Below, piece after piece: positions 40,207 to 48,641 of a DNA stretch of 64,000 nucleotides. The notes beneath the pieces were generated by a model. The model was not told the DNA's origin, ran no database searches, and saw only the letters and a program-made list of their open reading frames with translations. Every line of letters starts with the position of its first letter. The first letter of the stretch is position 1. Where the stretch lies: positions 1 through 64,000 of the forward strand of contig JABZIZ010000001.1 in assembly GCA_015258065.1 (NCBI GenBank), written 5' to 3'. The stretch is from Lachnospiraceae bacterium. GTDB lineage: Bacteria > Bacillota > Clostridia > Lachnospirales > Lachnospiraceae. The position numbers were made by a program, and so were the translations under genes.

Positions 40207-41474
40207 AGACCGCTGCCATTGTTTTATTTCTCATCATGTATGCGCTAATGATTGTTCTGAAGGCGAAGTGGAGGCCTTTTCTTGCCTGCGGGTGTGCCAT
40301 CCTCTTCCTGTTTCTGGGCATTCTGCCGCTTTCCGAACTGCCTTCTGCCATCGACTGGAATATCCTGATGATGATTTTCGGAACGGTGTTGATTGTGGAT
40401 TATTTTATTCAGTCCCGTATGCCGAATTTGATTGCAGACCAAATCCTGGATCTGGCGCCCAATGTGATGTGGGTGACCATTTTCATGTCCCTTTTTGCAG
40501 GCATTGTCTCTGCCTTCATTGATAATGTGGCAACCGTCTATATGATTGCGCCTGTGGCTCTTGCCATTTGTAAAAAAATCCGCATCTCCCCCGTACCGAT
40601 GATTATTTCCATCGCGGTATCCTCCAATCTGCAGGGGGCTGCGACTCTGGTCGGTGACACCACCTCGATTATGTTAGCCGGCGCCGCACGCATGGATTTC
40701 ATGGACTTCTTCTGGTTTCATGGTCGCCCCGGTGTTTTCTTCGCCGTGGAAATCGGCGCCCTGCTCACCATTCCGATCATGATGCTCCTTTTTCACAAAG
40801 ACAAAGAACCGGTCTCTTCCAAGGAAACCACGACCGTAGAAGATTATGTGCCGACCATCGCGATGGCGGGACATATTGTCTTCCTGATTGGCGCTTCTTT
40901 TTTCCCGAACAAACCGGAAACCACCAACGGCATCATCTGTATGGTCTGGGGACTGGCCTGTGTTGCGGTCGAATATCTGAAAACAAAAGACCATCAGACC
41001 ATGATGAAGAACCTGAAAAACGCCGATTATGCGACGATCTTCCTGTTGGCCGGTCTGTTCGCCGTCATCAGCGGCATTACCAGACAGGGAATCATTGCGC
41101 ATATCGCAGATTTCATTGTCCAGATCGGCGGCAACAACTATTTCCTGCTCTATACGGTGATTGTCTGGATTTCCGTGCTGATCTCGGCTCTCGTCGACAA
41201 CATCCCCTATGTGGCGACCATGCTGCCGGTCATTGCCTCCGTCTCGCAGGTGATGCAGATTGAGCCCTATCTTCTCTACTATGGTCTGTTAATCGGCGCC
41301 ACCCTGGGAGGCAATATCACTCCCATTGGCGCTTCCGCGAATATCGCCGGCACCGGTCTTCTGCGCAAGGAGGGTTACGAAGTCACCTTTTCCTCCTTCA
41401 TGCGCATCGGCGTGCCTTTTACACTGGCCGCCGTCATCGGAGGATATCTCTTCTTATGGTTTGCATGGCACTAA
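40203..41474 (+). CDS. SLC13/ArsB-NhaD type ion transporter
   Basis: 423 residues, about eleven membrane segments. ILMMIFGTVLIVDYFIQSRMPNLIAD, FIDNVATVYMIAPVALAI and, in the repeat half, LVDNIPYVATMLPVIASV with ATLGGNITPIGASANI are hallmarks of the ion-transporter superfamily (citrate/arsenite/Na+ antiporters). The substrate is not predictable. Start TTG 40203, 7 nt after AAGGAG; an ATTGA overlap couples it to the acyltransferase gene. truA overlaps its 3' end by 19 bases. Confidence 0.82.
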   Translation: MKTAAIVLFLIMYALMIVLKAKWRPFLACGCAILFLFLGILPLSELPSAIDWNILMMIFGTVLIVDYFIQSRMPNLIADQILDLAPNVMWVTIFMSLFAGIVSAFIDNVATVYMIAPVALAICKKIRISPVPMIISIAVSSNLQGAATLVGDTTSIMLAGAARMDFMDFFWFHGRPGVFFAVEIGALLTIPIMMLLFHKDKEPVSSKETTTVEDYVPTIAMAGHIVFLIGASFFPNKPETTNGIICMVWGLACVAVEYLKTKDHQTMMKNLKNADYATIFLLAGLFAVISGITRQGIIAHIADFIVQIGGNNYFLLYTVIVWISVLISALVDNIPYVATMLPVIASVSQVMQIEPYLLYYGLLIGATLGGNITPIGASANIAGTGLLRKEGYEVTFSSFMRIGVPFTLAAVIGGYLFLWFAWH

Positions 41475-42250
41475 AGCAACAGGAAAAAAGACGCATCCTG
41501 CTGACGGTCTCCTATGACGGTACCGCCTATCACGGATTTGCGGCTCTCAAGAATTCCGATCTGACCACTCTCACCATCGAAGGGCAGCTAAACCTCGCCA
41601 TTGAGGCACTGACCGGGGAAAAGACATCTGTCATTGGCGCCAGCCGTACCGATGCCGGGGTACATGCTTATGGCAACCTTGCCGCCTTTGATACGACTTC
41701 TTCCATTCCTGCGCAAAGCTTTGCCCCTGCGCTCAATACGAAGCTGCCACCGGATATCCGCGTTCTTCTCTCGGAGCCCGTAGAGACAGACTTTCACCCG
41801 CGTAAGACCGGCTGGCATAAAACTTATGAATATCGCATTCTGAATACGCCTTTGGCAGACCCGATCTCCAGACTTTACACCTATCCTTATCGTGCTCCGC
41901 TTCAGGTCAAAGCCATGCGCGAAGCCGCCCTTTTTTTTGCCGGAACTCATGATTTTGCCAGTTTCTGCGCTTCCGGCTCTCAGGTCAGAACCACCATCCG
42001 CCACATCGACTTCGTGGAGGTTCTCACACAGGCGCCCTCCTATCCTACTCTTGTGACCATTCGCGTCAGAGGAGAGGGCTTCCTGTATCACATGGTGCGC
42101 ATTCTTGCAGGAACTCTACTAGATGTCGGAAGGGGAAAGCTACAGGCGACTGCCGTTCCGGATATCATTGCTTCCTGTGACCGAAGGCTTGCAGGAGCCA
42201 CCCTGCCGCCACAGGGACTTTTTTTAATGGGATATGACAGAAGTTTGTAG
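41456..42250 (+). CDS. truA: tRNA pseudouridine(38-40) synthase TruA
   Basis: 264 residues. SYDGTAYHGFA near the start, the catalytic GASRTDAGVHA with Asp66, and GEGFLYHMVRILAGTLLDVGRGK in the second half. It modifies the anticodon arm of tRNAs. Start ATG 41456 overlaps the transporter; ATG 41465 is an alternative. In most Bacillota truA follows ecfT on the same strand; here it is inverted relative to ecfT and ends head-on against it. Confidence 0.95.
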   Translation: MVCMALKQQEKRRILLTVSYDGTAYHGFAALKNSDLTTLTIEGQLNLAIEALTGEKTSVIGASRTDAGVHAYGNLAAFDTTSSIPAQSFAPALNTKLPPDIRVLLSEPVETDFHPRKTGWHKTYEYRILNTPLADPISRLYTYPYRAPLQVKAMREAALFFAGTHDFASFCASGSQVRTTIRHIDFVEVLTQAPSYPTLVTIRVRGEGFLYHMVRILAGTLLDVGRGKLQATAVPDIIASCDRRLAGATLPPQGLFLMGYDRSL

Positions 42251-42276
42251 AAATGAGGCGCCTGGGAGCCGTGCAT

Positions 42277-42397
42277 CCGTAGTCAGAATGCATGTGGTGC
42301 CATTACGGCGATCCGGGTTCCCCATCAACAGAAATCGTCTGCCCGCAGTCAGAGCGGATGATACACCATCACGGCGATCATGGTCCCCAGATAGCAG
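42277..42397. repeat. Degenerate direct duplication of the ecfT 3' end
   Basis: 42277-42331 resembles 42343-42397 at an offset of 66 (shared blocks include AGTCAGA, ACGGCGATC and CCCCA). The right copy contains the ecfT end and stop; the left is non-coding and lies between the convergent ecfT and truA, at the edge of the inverted block. Confidence 0.6.
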
Positions 42398-43158
42398 GCG
42401 AAAAAGAGGTAGGTCAAGAAATCCCTGCGACGATAAATTAAGGGTTTCATCTTGGTTCTGCCTTCTCCTCCGTGATAGCATCTGGCCTCCATCGCCATAG
42501 CGAGGTCGTTTGCCCGGCGAAAGGCAGAAATAAAAAGGGGCACAAGGAGAGGCACCATGCTTTTTGCCCTCTCTATGATTTTCCCCTGATCGAAGCTGGC
42601 TCCTCTCGCCATCTGCGCCTTCATGATCTTATCGGTTTCCTCCATCAGGATCGGGATAAAACGCAGGGCAATTGCCATCATCATGGCAATCTCATGCACG
42701 GGCACACCGATCTTCTTCATCGGTCCCAGCAGGGATTCCAGTCCGTCGGTCAGTCTGGATGGCGTCGTCGTCAGCGTCATCACCGAGGATCCGATAATCA
42801 GAAAAATCAAGCGAATCCCCATCATCGCAGCGGTACGAATGCCCTGATCCGTGATCGTAAAAACCCAGAAGGAGACCACCGTTTTTCCGGGAGTTAAAAA
42901 AAGATTGAAAACAACCGTAATCAGCAAGAGGATGAAGATCGCCTTCATTCCCCGTAGCACAAATTTGACCGGCACCTGTGACAACAGGACGGAAATCGTT
43001 AAAAAGACCGCCGCCAGCAAATAAGCCAGGGGACTGTCCGCAAGGAAGAGCGAGAGGATGAAAATGAGAGTGCCGATGATTTTGGTTCTCGGATCTAAGC
43101 GGTGCAAGAGGGAATCCGCCTGATAATATTGTCCGATTGTAATGTCTTTTAATGCCAT
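42349..43158 (-). CDS. ecfT: Energy-coupling factor transporter transmembrane protein EcfT
   Basis: 269 residues with about six membrane helices. IGQYYQADSLLHRLDPRTKIIG at the start; the coupling helices carry AQMARGASFDQG and AFRRANDLAMAMEARCY, the ARG and EARCY motifs that dock onto the two ATPases. It links EcfA1/A2 to interchangeable vitamin-binding S components encoded elsewhere. I chose the second ATG because it gives the conserved start; the ribosome site is weak. Confidence 0.95.
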   Translation of the reverse strand: MALKDITIGQYYQADSLLHRLDPRTKIIGTLIFILSLFLADSPLAYLLAAVFLTISVLLSQVPVKFVLRGMKAIFILLLITVVFNLFLTPGKTVVSFWVFTITDQGIRTAAMMGIRLIFLIIGSSVMTLTTTPSRLTDGLESLLGPMKKIGVPVHEIAMMMAIALRFIPILMEETDKIMKAQMARGASFDQGKIIERAKSMVPLLVPLFISAFRRANDLAMAMEARCYHGGEGRTKMKPLIYRRRDFLTYLFFACYLGTMIAVMVYHPL

Positions 43159-43172
43159 AAACGCCGATCTGC

Positions 43173-43285
43173 CCTGCATTCACCTGCAGAGGCTGCCTTT
43201 CTGCCTTTTCTTTCCTGCATCCATCTGCAGAAGCTGCCTTTCTTCCCTTTCTTTCCTGCATCCATCTGCAGAAGCCGCCTTTTGC
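43173..43285. repeat. 41-bp minisatellite between ecfA2 and ecfT
   Basis: Copies begin at 43173, 43214 and 43255 (period 41, about 2.7 copies), each containing a CTGCAT...CTGCAG near-palindrome and a pyrimidine tract. It fills the gap between the ecfA2 stop and the ecfT start, so copy number could change the spacing between the two genes. Confidence 0.85.
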
Positions 43286-43292
43286 CTGCCCG

Positions 43293-44141
43293 TTACATCC
43301 GGAGTGCACGCAGGATTTCTCCTGCCGCCTCGGGAATGGTCGTAGCGCTCACATCCACGTCGAACCCTTCCTTCTGCAACCGATGCATCACATAGGTGAC
43401 TTCCGGTGCGGCAAGTCCGATCTGCTCCAGTTCCTTCATGTGCAAAAAGACTCTCTTTGGCACATCATCCAGAACAATCTGTCCGTCGTTCATCACCAGG
43501 ATCCGCTCCACGTAATTTGCCACATCTTCCATGCTGTGAGAAACAAGGAGCACCGTGATCCCCTCTTCTCTATGTAGCGTGGTGAGCAGTTCCAGAATTT
43601 CATCTCTGCCCTGCGGATCCAGCCCGGCAGCCGGCTCATCCAAAATCAGCATCTCCGGCTTCATGGCAAGCACGCCGGCGATCGCCACCCTTCGCTTCTG
43701 TCCTCCCGACAAATCAAAGGGGGATTGATAAAAATATTCATCCTCCAGGCGGACAGCTTTGAGCGCCTGATACGCCCGCAGCTCCATCTCCTTCCTGGAG
43801 ACCCCGAGATTCTTTGGGCCGAAGCAAACATCTTTAAACACGGTCTCTTCAAAAAGCTGATGCTCTGGATACTGGAAAACCAGCCCCACCTTCGAACGCA
43901 GTTTCCTCCGGTCAAAGTCGGGATCGGAAATATCCTTCCCGTTGTAAAAAACACTGCCGGAGGTCGGCTGCAACAATCCGTTCAAATGCTGAATCAAGGT
44001 GCTTTTGCCACTCCCCGTATGCCCGATCAGTCCGATGAACTGCCCATCGGGGATTTGTACGGACACATCCTTCAGTGCCGCATGTGAAACTTTCGTATCG
44101 CTATCATAAATGTAGCTGACATGATCCAGAATAATCGCCAT
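43293..44141 (-). CDS. ecfA2: Energy-coupling factor transporter ATPase EcfA2
   Basis: 282 residues. Walker A GHTGSGKST, signature LSGGQKRR, Walker B MLILDEPAAGLDPQGR, H-loop LVSHS. The EcfA2-type start is MAIILDHVSYIYDSDTKVSHAALKDV. Forms the asymmetric ATPase pair with EcfA1 for vitamin or cofactor uptake. Starts 2 bases after the ecfA1 stop. Confidence 0.95.
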   Translation of the reverse strand: MAIILDHVSYIYDSDTKVSHAALKDVSVQIPDGQFIGLIGHTGSGKSTLIQHLNGLLQPTSGSVFYNGKDISDPDFDRRKLRSKVGLVFQYPEHQLFEETVFKDVCFGPKNLGVSRKEMELRAYQALKAVRLEDEYFYQSPFDLSGGQKRRVAIAGVLAMKPEMLILDEPAAGLDPQGRDEILELLTTLHREEGITVLLVSHSMEDVANYVERILVMNDGQIVLDDVPKRVFLHMKELEQIGLAAPEVTYVMHRLQKEGFDVDVSATTIPEAAGEILRALRM

Positions 44142-44143
44142 TT

Positions 44144-45019
44144 TTACCTTGCCAGTGCTTCTTTCAGAGCCATCACAAATTCATCGATCGTTAAAATTCC
44201 GTTTGGAAGAGGGACTCCCTCTTTTTGCAGGGCATGGGCAAGCTGCGTCACATGAGGCACGTCCAGCCGAAGCTCTCTGAGTCTTTCCACCTGAGAAAAA
44301 ACCTCCTTCGGCGTCCCCTGCAATGCGACCCTGCCGTCATCCATCACGATCACCCGATCCGCCTCAATGGCCTCATCCATGTGGTGGGTGATGAAAAGGA
44401 TGGTGATTTTCTCTATTTCATTCAGACCATGCGCCGCATTTACCACTTCTTTCCTTCCGCGGGGATCCAGCATGGCCGTTGATTCATCCATGATGATACA
44501 TTTGGGGTGCATGGCAATCACCCCCGCAATGGAAACTCTCTGCTTCTGTCCTCCCGAAAGATGATTCGGCGAGTCCTTGCGAAACTTCCACATTCCCAGC
44601 GCTTTCAGGCTCTCTTCCACTCTCTGCCAGATCTCTTCCGTGGGAACGCCCATATTCTCCGGGCCAAAGCCCACATCTTCCTCCACCACCTGTCCCACGA
44701 TCTGGTTATCCGGATTTTGAAAAACCATCCCGGCGGTGCGTCGAATGTCCAACAGGTGTTCGCCGTCTTTGGTATTCATCCCGTCCACGATCACCTCTCC
44801 CTCTCCCGGATAAAGGAGGGCATTCAAATGCTTGGCAAAGGTAGACTTTCCACTTCCGTTATGCCCCAAAATGGCAACAAATTCTCCGGGCTGCACCTCG
44901 ATCGAGACATCATCAAGCGCCCTCGTGACGCCCTCCGGATTGCCTTCCTCGTCTCTGCGGATATATTCAAAAGTGACATGACTCGTTTTGATCATGTCCG
45001 GCATACGGCTTTGCTTCAT
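44144..45019 (-). CDS. ecfA1: Energy-coupling factor transporter ATPase EcfA1
   Basis: 291 residues. Walker A GHNGSGKST, signature LSGGQKQR and the EcfA1-specific Walker B IIMDESTAMLDPRGR. H-loop FITHH. It is normally located just after rplQ; here about 2.8 kb of other genes and debris lies between them. Start could be the first ATG (45019) or a later one (MIKTSHV); neither has a strong ribosome site. Confidence 0.95.
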   Translation of the reverse strand: MKQSRMPDMIKTSHVTFEYIRRDEEGNPEGVTRALDDVSIEVQPGEFVAILGHNGSGKSTFAKHLNALLYPGEGEVIVDGMNTKDGEHLLDIRRTAGMVFQNPDNQIVGQVVEEDVGFGPENMGVPTEEIWQRVEESLKALGMWKFRKDSPNHLSGGQKQRVSIAGVIAMHPKCIIMDESTAMLDPRGRKEVVNAAHGLNEIEKITILFITHHMDEAIEADRVIVMDDGRVALQGTPKEVFSQVERLRELRLDVPHVTQLAHALQKEGVPLPNGILTIDEFVMALKEALAR

Positions 45020-45161
45020 CCCTCTGTCGCTTTCTGGCGTGCTTTTATAAGGATTGCCGGAAAAGTGGCTACAGCAATCCCGTGTTCTGCCGGTGTCCGT
45101 TGTTTTACACCTACATCATTTTATACCAGATTCGCAAACGTGACAAACGATTCCTTGGAAC

Positions 45162-45319
45162 AAGATGAGGGAAGTAAATCTGTATAAAACTTACAGCATG
45201 CAGCAACTGCTTGACAGACTCGATGTGCTCGAGTGCTTTGAGGACGAGAGTCATAGGCTCAGGATTGGAGAGCTTACGACTAGGCTGGCTGATATATATA
45301 TGAGGCACTCGGAGTAGCG
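45162..45319 (+). pseudogene. IS1634-like transposase C-terminal tail
   Basis: Read as NLYKTYSMQQLLDRLDVLECFEDE...RLRIGELTTRLADIYMRHSE, ending at a stop at about 45319. The YSMQQLLDRLDVLECFE segment parallels the tail TMTGFLDELDVIECF of the remnant at 20294-20690 but is not identical, so it came from a related, separate element. The rest of the 366-base gap between ecfA1 and the ATPase gene shows no gene. Confidence 0.55.
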
Positions 45320-45385
45320 CTGCCAACCTCGTCATGTTAATCTGAGAATGCAGGATAAAAAGGCGGCTCACTGCCGCCCTCATCG

Positions 45386-46597
45386 TTAATATTCTGTGCT
45401 CAATAGAAAATCTGCAATGTGCATACTCTTAATGCCTTGGTAATTTCCTCCGGCAAATTCATCGGTTCTCACAACATACTTTGGATAGTTATCTCGAATT
45501 TCCAGCAGTCGTTCGTATTCGCGCTTTTCTGTTTTTTCGGATTTGATCTCCTGTGTGACCTGCACATACAACCGGTCATTCTGCTTCTGCGCCACAAAAT
45601 CGACTTCCCCATCCGGTGTTTTCCCAATCGTCACGGTATATCCTCGTCGGCAAAGTTCCAGATACACCACATTTTCCAGACTGGAAGCGACGCTGTCTGG
45701 TGTATATCCCAGCACGCTGTAACGTAAAGCAGTATCAGCAAGATAAAACTTCTCCTGCGTTTTCAGAATCTCTTTTCCGCGCAGGTCGTATCGAGAACAA
45801 CGATGAAGAAGATATGCTTTCTCCAGCTTTTCCAGATAACTGTACACCGTTTCATTGTCGATTGAACGATGCTCCGATTTCAGATAATCAGAAATTGATT
45901 TTGCCGAGAACGAATTTCCCACATTCGCAAACGTGTACCGAACCACACGTTCCAGCTGGTCGATCTTACGAATCTGGTTTCTCTTTACGATATCCGAAAA
46001 AATCGTGGAATTATAGATATCCCGGACAATCGTATAAACCTCATCCTGTGAATACTCTCGCAGGTGTGTTGCAGGGAAACCACCCAGGCGGATATAATCT
46101 GCCAGTTCAGCATGGATATCCTTTACCTGTGTATACTGCTTTTTGAATTCCAGATATTCCCGAAACGAAAGCGTATAGATGCGGAAGGAAACATATCGTC
46201 CGGTCAGGTAAGTCGCTATTTCCGAAGACATCATTCTGGAATTGGAACCTGTCACATAAAGGTCAACATCATAATCCGTTACCAGGGAGTTTACTACTTT
46301 CTCCCAGCCCTCAATTTCCTGAATCTCATCCAGAAAGAGATACGTTCTCCCAGTTGGATTGAGCTTTTCTTTGACAGCTTTGAACATACCCTTCGCTGTC
46401 ATATCCTCATAATCCATGGAATCGAATCGCATACCGACAATCCGCTCAGACGGAATGCCATGCCCCCGTTGCAGCTTCTCCATGATCATTTTAAAAACTG
46501 TGGATTTTCCGCAACGACGAACCCCCGTCAACACTTTTACAAAAGGTGCGTCGGTGTATGCCATCATCTTATCGACGTAGAGCGGTCTGTTTATCAT
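45386..46597 (-). CDS. AAA family ATPase with DUF4143 C-terminus (copy 4)
   Basis: 403 residues from MINRPLYVDKMM. Walker A LTGVRRCGKST, Walker B TYLFLDEIQE, sensor VTGSNSRMMSSEIATYLTGRYVSF, DUF4143 domain, and the ending DGEVDFVAQKQNDRLYVQVT. The ATG has GGAGGTGG 5 nt before it, the same CATGGAGGTGGTTC leader as copy 1. It lies between the M15 peptidase and ecfA1, splitting the usual rplQ-ecfA1 link. Function unknown. Confidence 0.88.
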   Translation of the reverse strand: MINRPLYVDKMMAYTDAPFVKVLTGVRRCGKSTVFKMIMEKLQRGHGIPSERIVGMRFDSMDYEDMTAKGMFKAVKEKLNPTGRTYLFLDEIQEIEGWEKVVNSLVTDYDVDLYVTGSNSRMMSSEIATYLTGRYVSFRIYTLSFREYLEFKKQYTQVKDIHAELADYIRLGGFPATHLREYSQDEVYTIVRDIYNSTIFSDIVKRNQIRKIDQLERVVRYTFANVGNSFSAKSISDYLKSEHRSIDNETVYSYLEKLEKAYLLHRCSRYDLRGKEILKTQEKFYLADTALRYSVLGYTPDSVASSLENVVYLELCRRGYTVTIGKTPDGEVDFVAQKQNDRLYVQVTQEIKSEKTEKREYERLLEIRDNYPKYVVRTDEFAGGNYQGIKSMHIADFLLSTEY

Positions 46598-46786
46598 AGG
46601 AACCACCTCCATGGTCCCATGATACCGCAAGCACATAAAAAATCAATAAGAGTTGCGACTATAAAGTTCAAAAAAGTAGATCGGACGACACATCCCACAT
46701 TCCGGATTGAGCCTAAATGCACTTCGTGATAGACTTTGAAAGGAAGTCATGAACTTTTTCACCGGAAATAAGGAGAATTTGCCCTT

Positions 46787-47710
46787 ATGATAAAAAAATA
46801 TTGGAGAGAAATTCTGATTCTTTTGGTCGTCATCACCGCTTCCGCCATGATGGCAAGATCCTACAGTCATTCGGAGACATTAGCGGATTATGCCAAAAAA
46901 CATCCGGATCTTGCTTATGCCCATCATAAGAAGGAAAAAGGCACACAGAAAACCGCAAATTCCGCGCAAGGCAAGTCATATCCCTCCGCCACCTCTCAAG
47001 GCAACCCCGGCGCCTCCACCTTCTCTCAAGGTAAGCCTATCGCCTCTGCTTCCTCACAGGCAGGTGCGCCCGTTTCCGGGGAGAAGGCTTCTCCTGATCA
47101 GGTTCTCTACAAAGACGGCTTCTCTTATGAACCGCTTTCGGAGGAGATTATTCTGAGAATCGCCGGGCTGTCCTATCCGCGGGATAGCATTACGAATCCT
47201 GCCAAAGACGTCATTCCGCTTCAGGATCTTCGTTATGTGAAGATTCGATATATCGACTTTGATGGAAAGGCGCAAAACGGGGAACTGATTTGTAATCAGA
47301 AGATCGCACAGGATCTGGTAGAGATTTTTTCTGAGCTGTATGACCGCCAATATCCCCTTGCATCGGTCAGGCTGGTGGATGATTTCGGCGGCGATGATCT
47401 GGCGTCCATGGAGGCAGATAATACGTCCTGCTTTAATTTCAGAGAGGTCACCTCTTTCGGCGGGGGACGCCATAAGCTATCTCTCCATGCCTACGGTCTG
47501 GCAGTGGACCTCAATCCCCTCTACAATCCCTATGTGAAGAAGGGTAAGATCCTTCCGCAAAGCGCAAAGCCTTATGCGAACCGCAAAAATGTCAACCCTT
47601 ACCGGATCGACCATGAGGACTTGGCCTACCAGCTATTTACCTCCCACGGGTTCACCTGGGGCGGAGACTGGAAAAGCCTCAAAGATTACCAGCATTTTGA
47701 AAAAAAATAA
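46787..47710 (+). CDS. M15 family D,D- or L,D-peptidase, membrane-anchored
   Basis: 307 residues. An N-terminal membrane anchor (EILILLVVITASAMMA) is followed by a Ser/Gly/Gln-rich linker of about 60 residues with repeats of SQGxP, then an M15 catalytic domain. Zinc ligands are likely in LSLHAYGLAVDLNP (His, Asp) and the final DYQHFE (His). It should cleave cell-wall peptides outside the membrane. AGGAG lies 10 nt before the ATG. It converges with rplQ across a strong hairpin. Confidence 0.85.
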   Translation: MIKKYWREILILLVVITASAMMARSYSHSETLADYAKKHPDLAYAHHKKEKGTQKTANSAQGKSYPSATSQGNPGASTFSQGKPIASASSQAGAPVSGEKASPDQVLYKDGFSYEPLSEEIILRIAGLSYPRDSITNPAKDVIPLQDLRYVKIRYIDFDGKAQNGELICNQKIAQDLVEIFSELYDRQYPLASVRLVDDFGGDDLASMEADNTSCFNFREVTSFGGGRHKLSLHAYGLAVDLNPLYNPYVKKGKILPQSAKPYANRKNVNPYRIDHEDLAYQLFTSHGFTWGGDWKSLKDYQHFEKK

Positions 47711-47787
47711 ATACACTGCAAATGATTTTATACTAGAATACAAACAATCGATCTTATAGAATGTCAATCACATTCGACACTTCAAGC

Positions 47788-47825
47788 GAAAAATCGGGTG
47801 GGTACCAATGGATTGGTAACCACCC
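47788..47825 (-). terminator. Terminator of the ribosomal superoperon
   Basis: GGGTGGGTACCAAT-GG-ATTGGTAACCACCC (47796-47825), followed on the minus strand by GATTTTTC. It lies 41 bases after the rplQ stop. Confidence 0.85.
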
Positions 47826-47866
47826 GAAGTCAAATTCCTATCTATCTAATTTCATGCCCTGTCAGA

Positions 47867-48505
47867 TCAGACCAGCTCCAGAACGACCATCATAGCAGCA
47901 TCGCCCTTACGGGGGCCGATCTTAATCATTCTGGTATATCCGCCGTTCCTGTTCGCATACTTGGGAGCCAGTTCCTCAAAGATCTTGTCGGAAAGATCAA
48001 CGGTCTTTCTGGCTTTCTTTCTGCCGGCCAGAATCGCCTTACCGTCCTCATCTCTGGCAACTTCTACCACCGGATAGAGCACGCGCTGCATCTGACGTCT
48101 TACATGAAGTCTGGAAGGCAGATCCTTCGTGACTTCCTTTTCCTGTGTTTCAAAAACACTCATGGTAATTCCGTTTGCAAACTCGCCCTCACGCTTAATG
48201 AGTTTACCGTCCTTATCACGCGTCGTCTCGGAGAGCACCTTGGTCGGGTCGTCCTTGTCTACGATATGACGAATCCGATGTCCGTTTGCGTCCTTCTTGG
48301 CAACCTTCACCTTTACGGTGTGGGTTTCGGTGTGATCCTTTTCACGGACACCGATGGCAATCAGATGTTCTGCGATTTTACGAACTTCCTTTGCTCTGGC
48401 CTCCGTTGTCACAATCTTACCGTGATGAATCAAATGAGTAACCTGGTTGCGAAGCAGTGCCTTTCTCGGCTTTCCTGCCTTGCCCAGTTTTCTATACATT
48501 GCCAT
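47867..48505 (-). CDS. rplQ: 50S ribosomal protein L17 with a large internal insertion
   Basis: 212 residues; typical bacterial L17 is about 115-130. The N-terminus (MYRKLGKAGKPRKALLRNQVTHLI...EVRKIAEHLI) and C-terminus (FEELAPKYANRNGGYTRMIKIGPRKGDAAMMVVLELV) are canonical. Between them residues about 53-130 form a charged insertion rich in Lys, Asp, Glu and Thr, before the usual LHVRRQ helix. The ATG at 48505 has AGGAG 5 nt before it. Last gene of the run, after rpoA. Confidence 0.95.
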   Translation of the reverse strand: MAMYRKLGKAGKPRKALLRNQVTHLIHHGKIVTTEARAKEVRKIAEHLIAIGVREKDHTETHTVKVKVAKKDANGHRIRHIVDKDDPTKVLSETTRDKDGKLIKREGEFANGITMSVFETQEKEVTKDLPSRLHVRRQMQRVLYPVVEVARDEDGKAILAGRKKARKTVDLSDKIFEELAPKYANRNGGYTRMIKIGPRKGDAAMMVVLELV

Positions 48506-48641
48506 AATGTCTCCTTTCATTACGGACGACAGTCCGTATGCGGGCAGTGACCCGCAATGAAAACAACAGGTTAGGTGCCTGCTGTCCTGCGGTGCTCTTC
48601 GGCCTTATCCGCAGTAATAAATCAAGGAATGGAACAGAGTA

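Noticed and set aside
43173..43285. Possible CRISPR array
   Set aside because: The units are contiguous tandem copies without unique spacers; it is a minisatellite. No cas genes were seen.
42692..43309. Minus-strand frame with repeated RKGRKAASADGCRKEKAERQ units
   Set aside because: The repeats come from translating the 41-bp minisatellite, and the rest is a shadow of ecfT.
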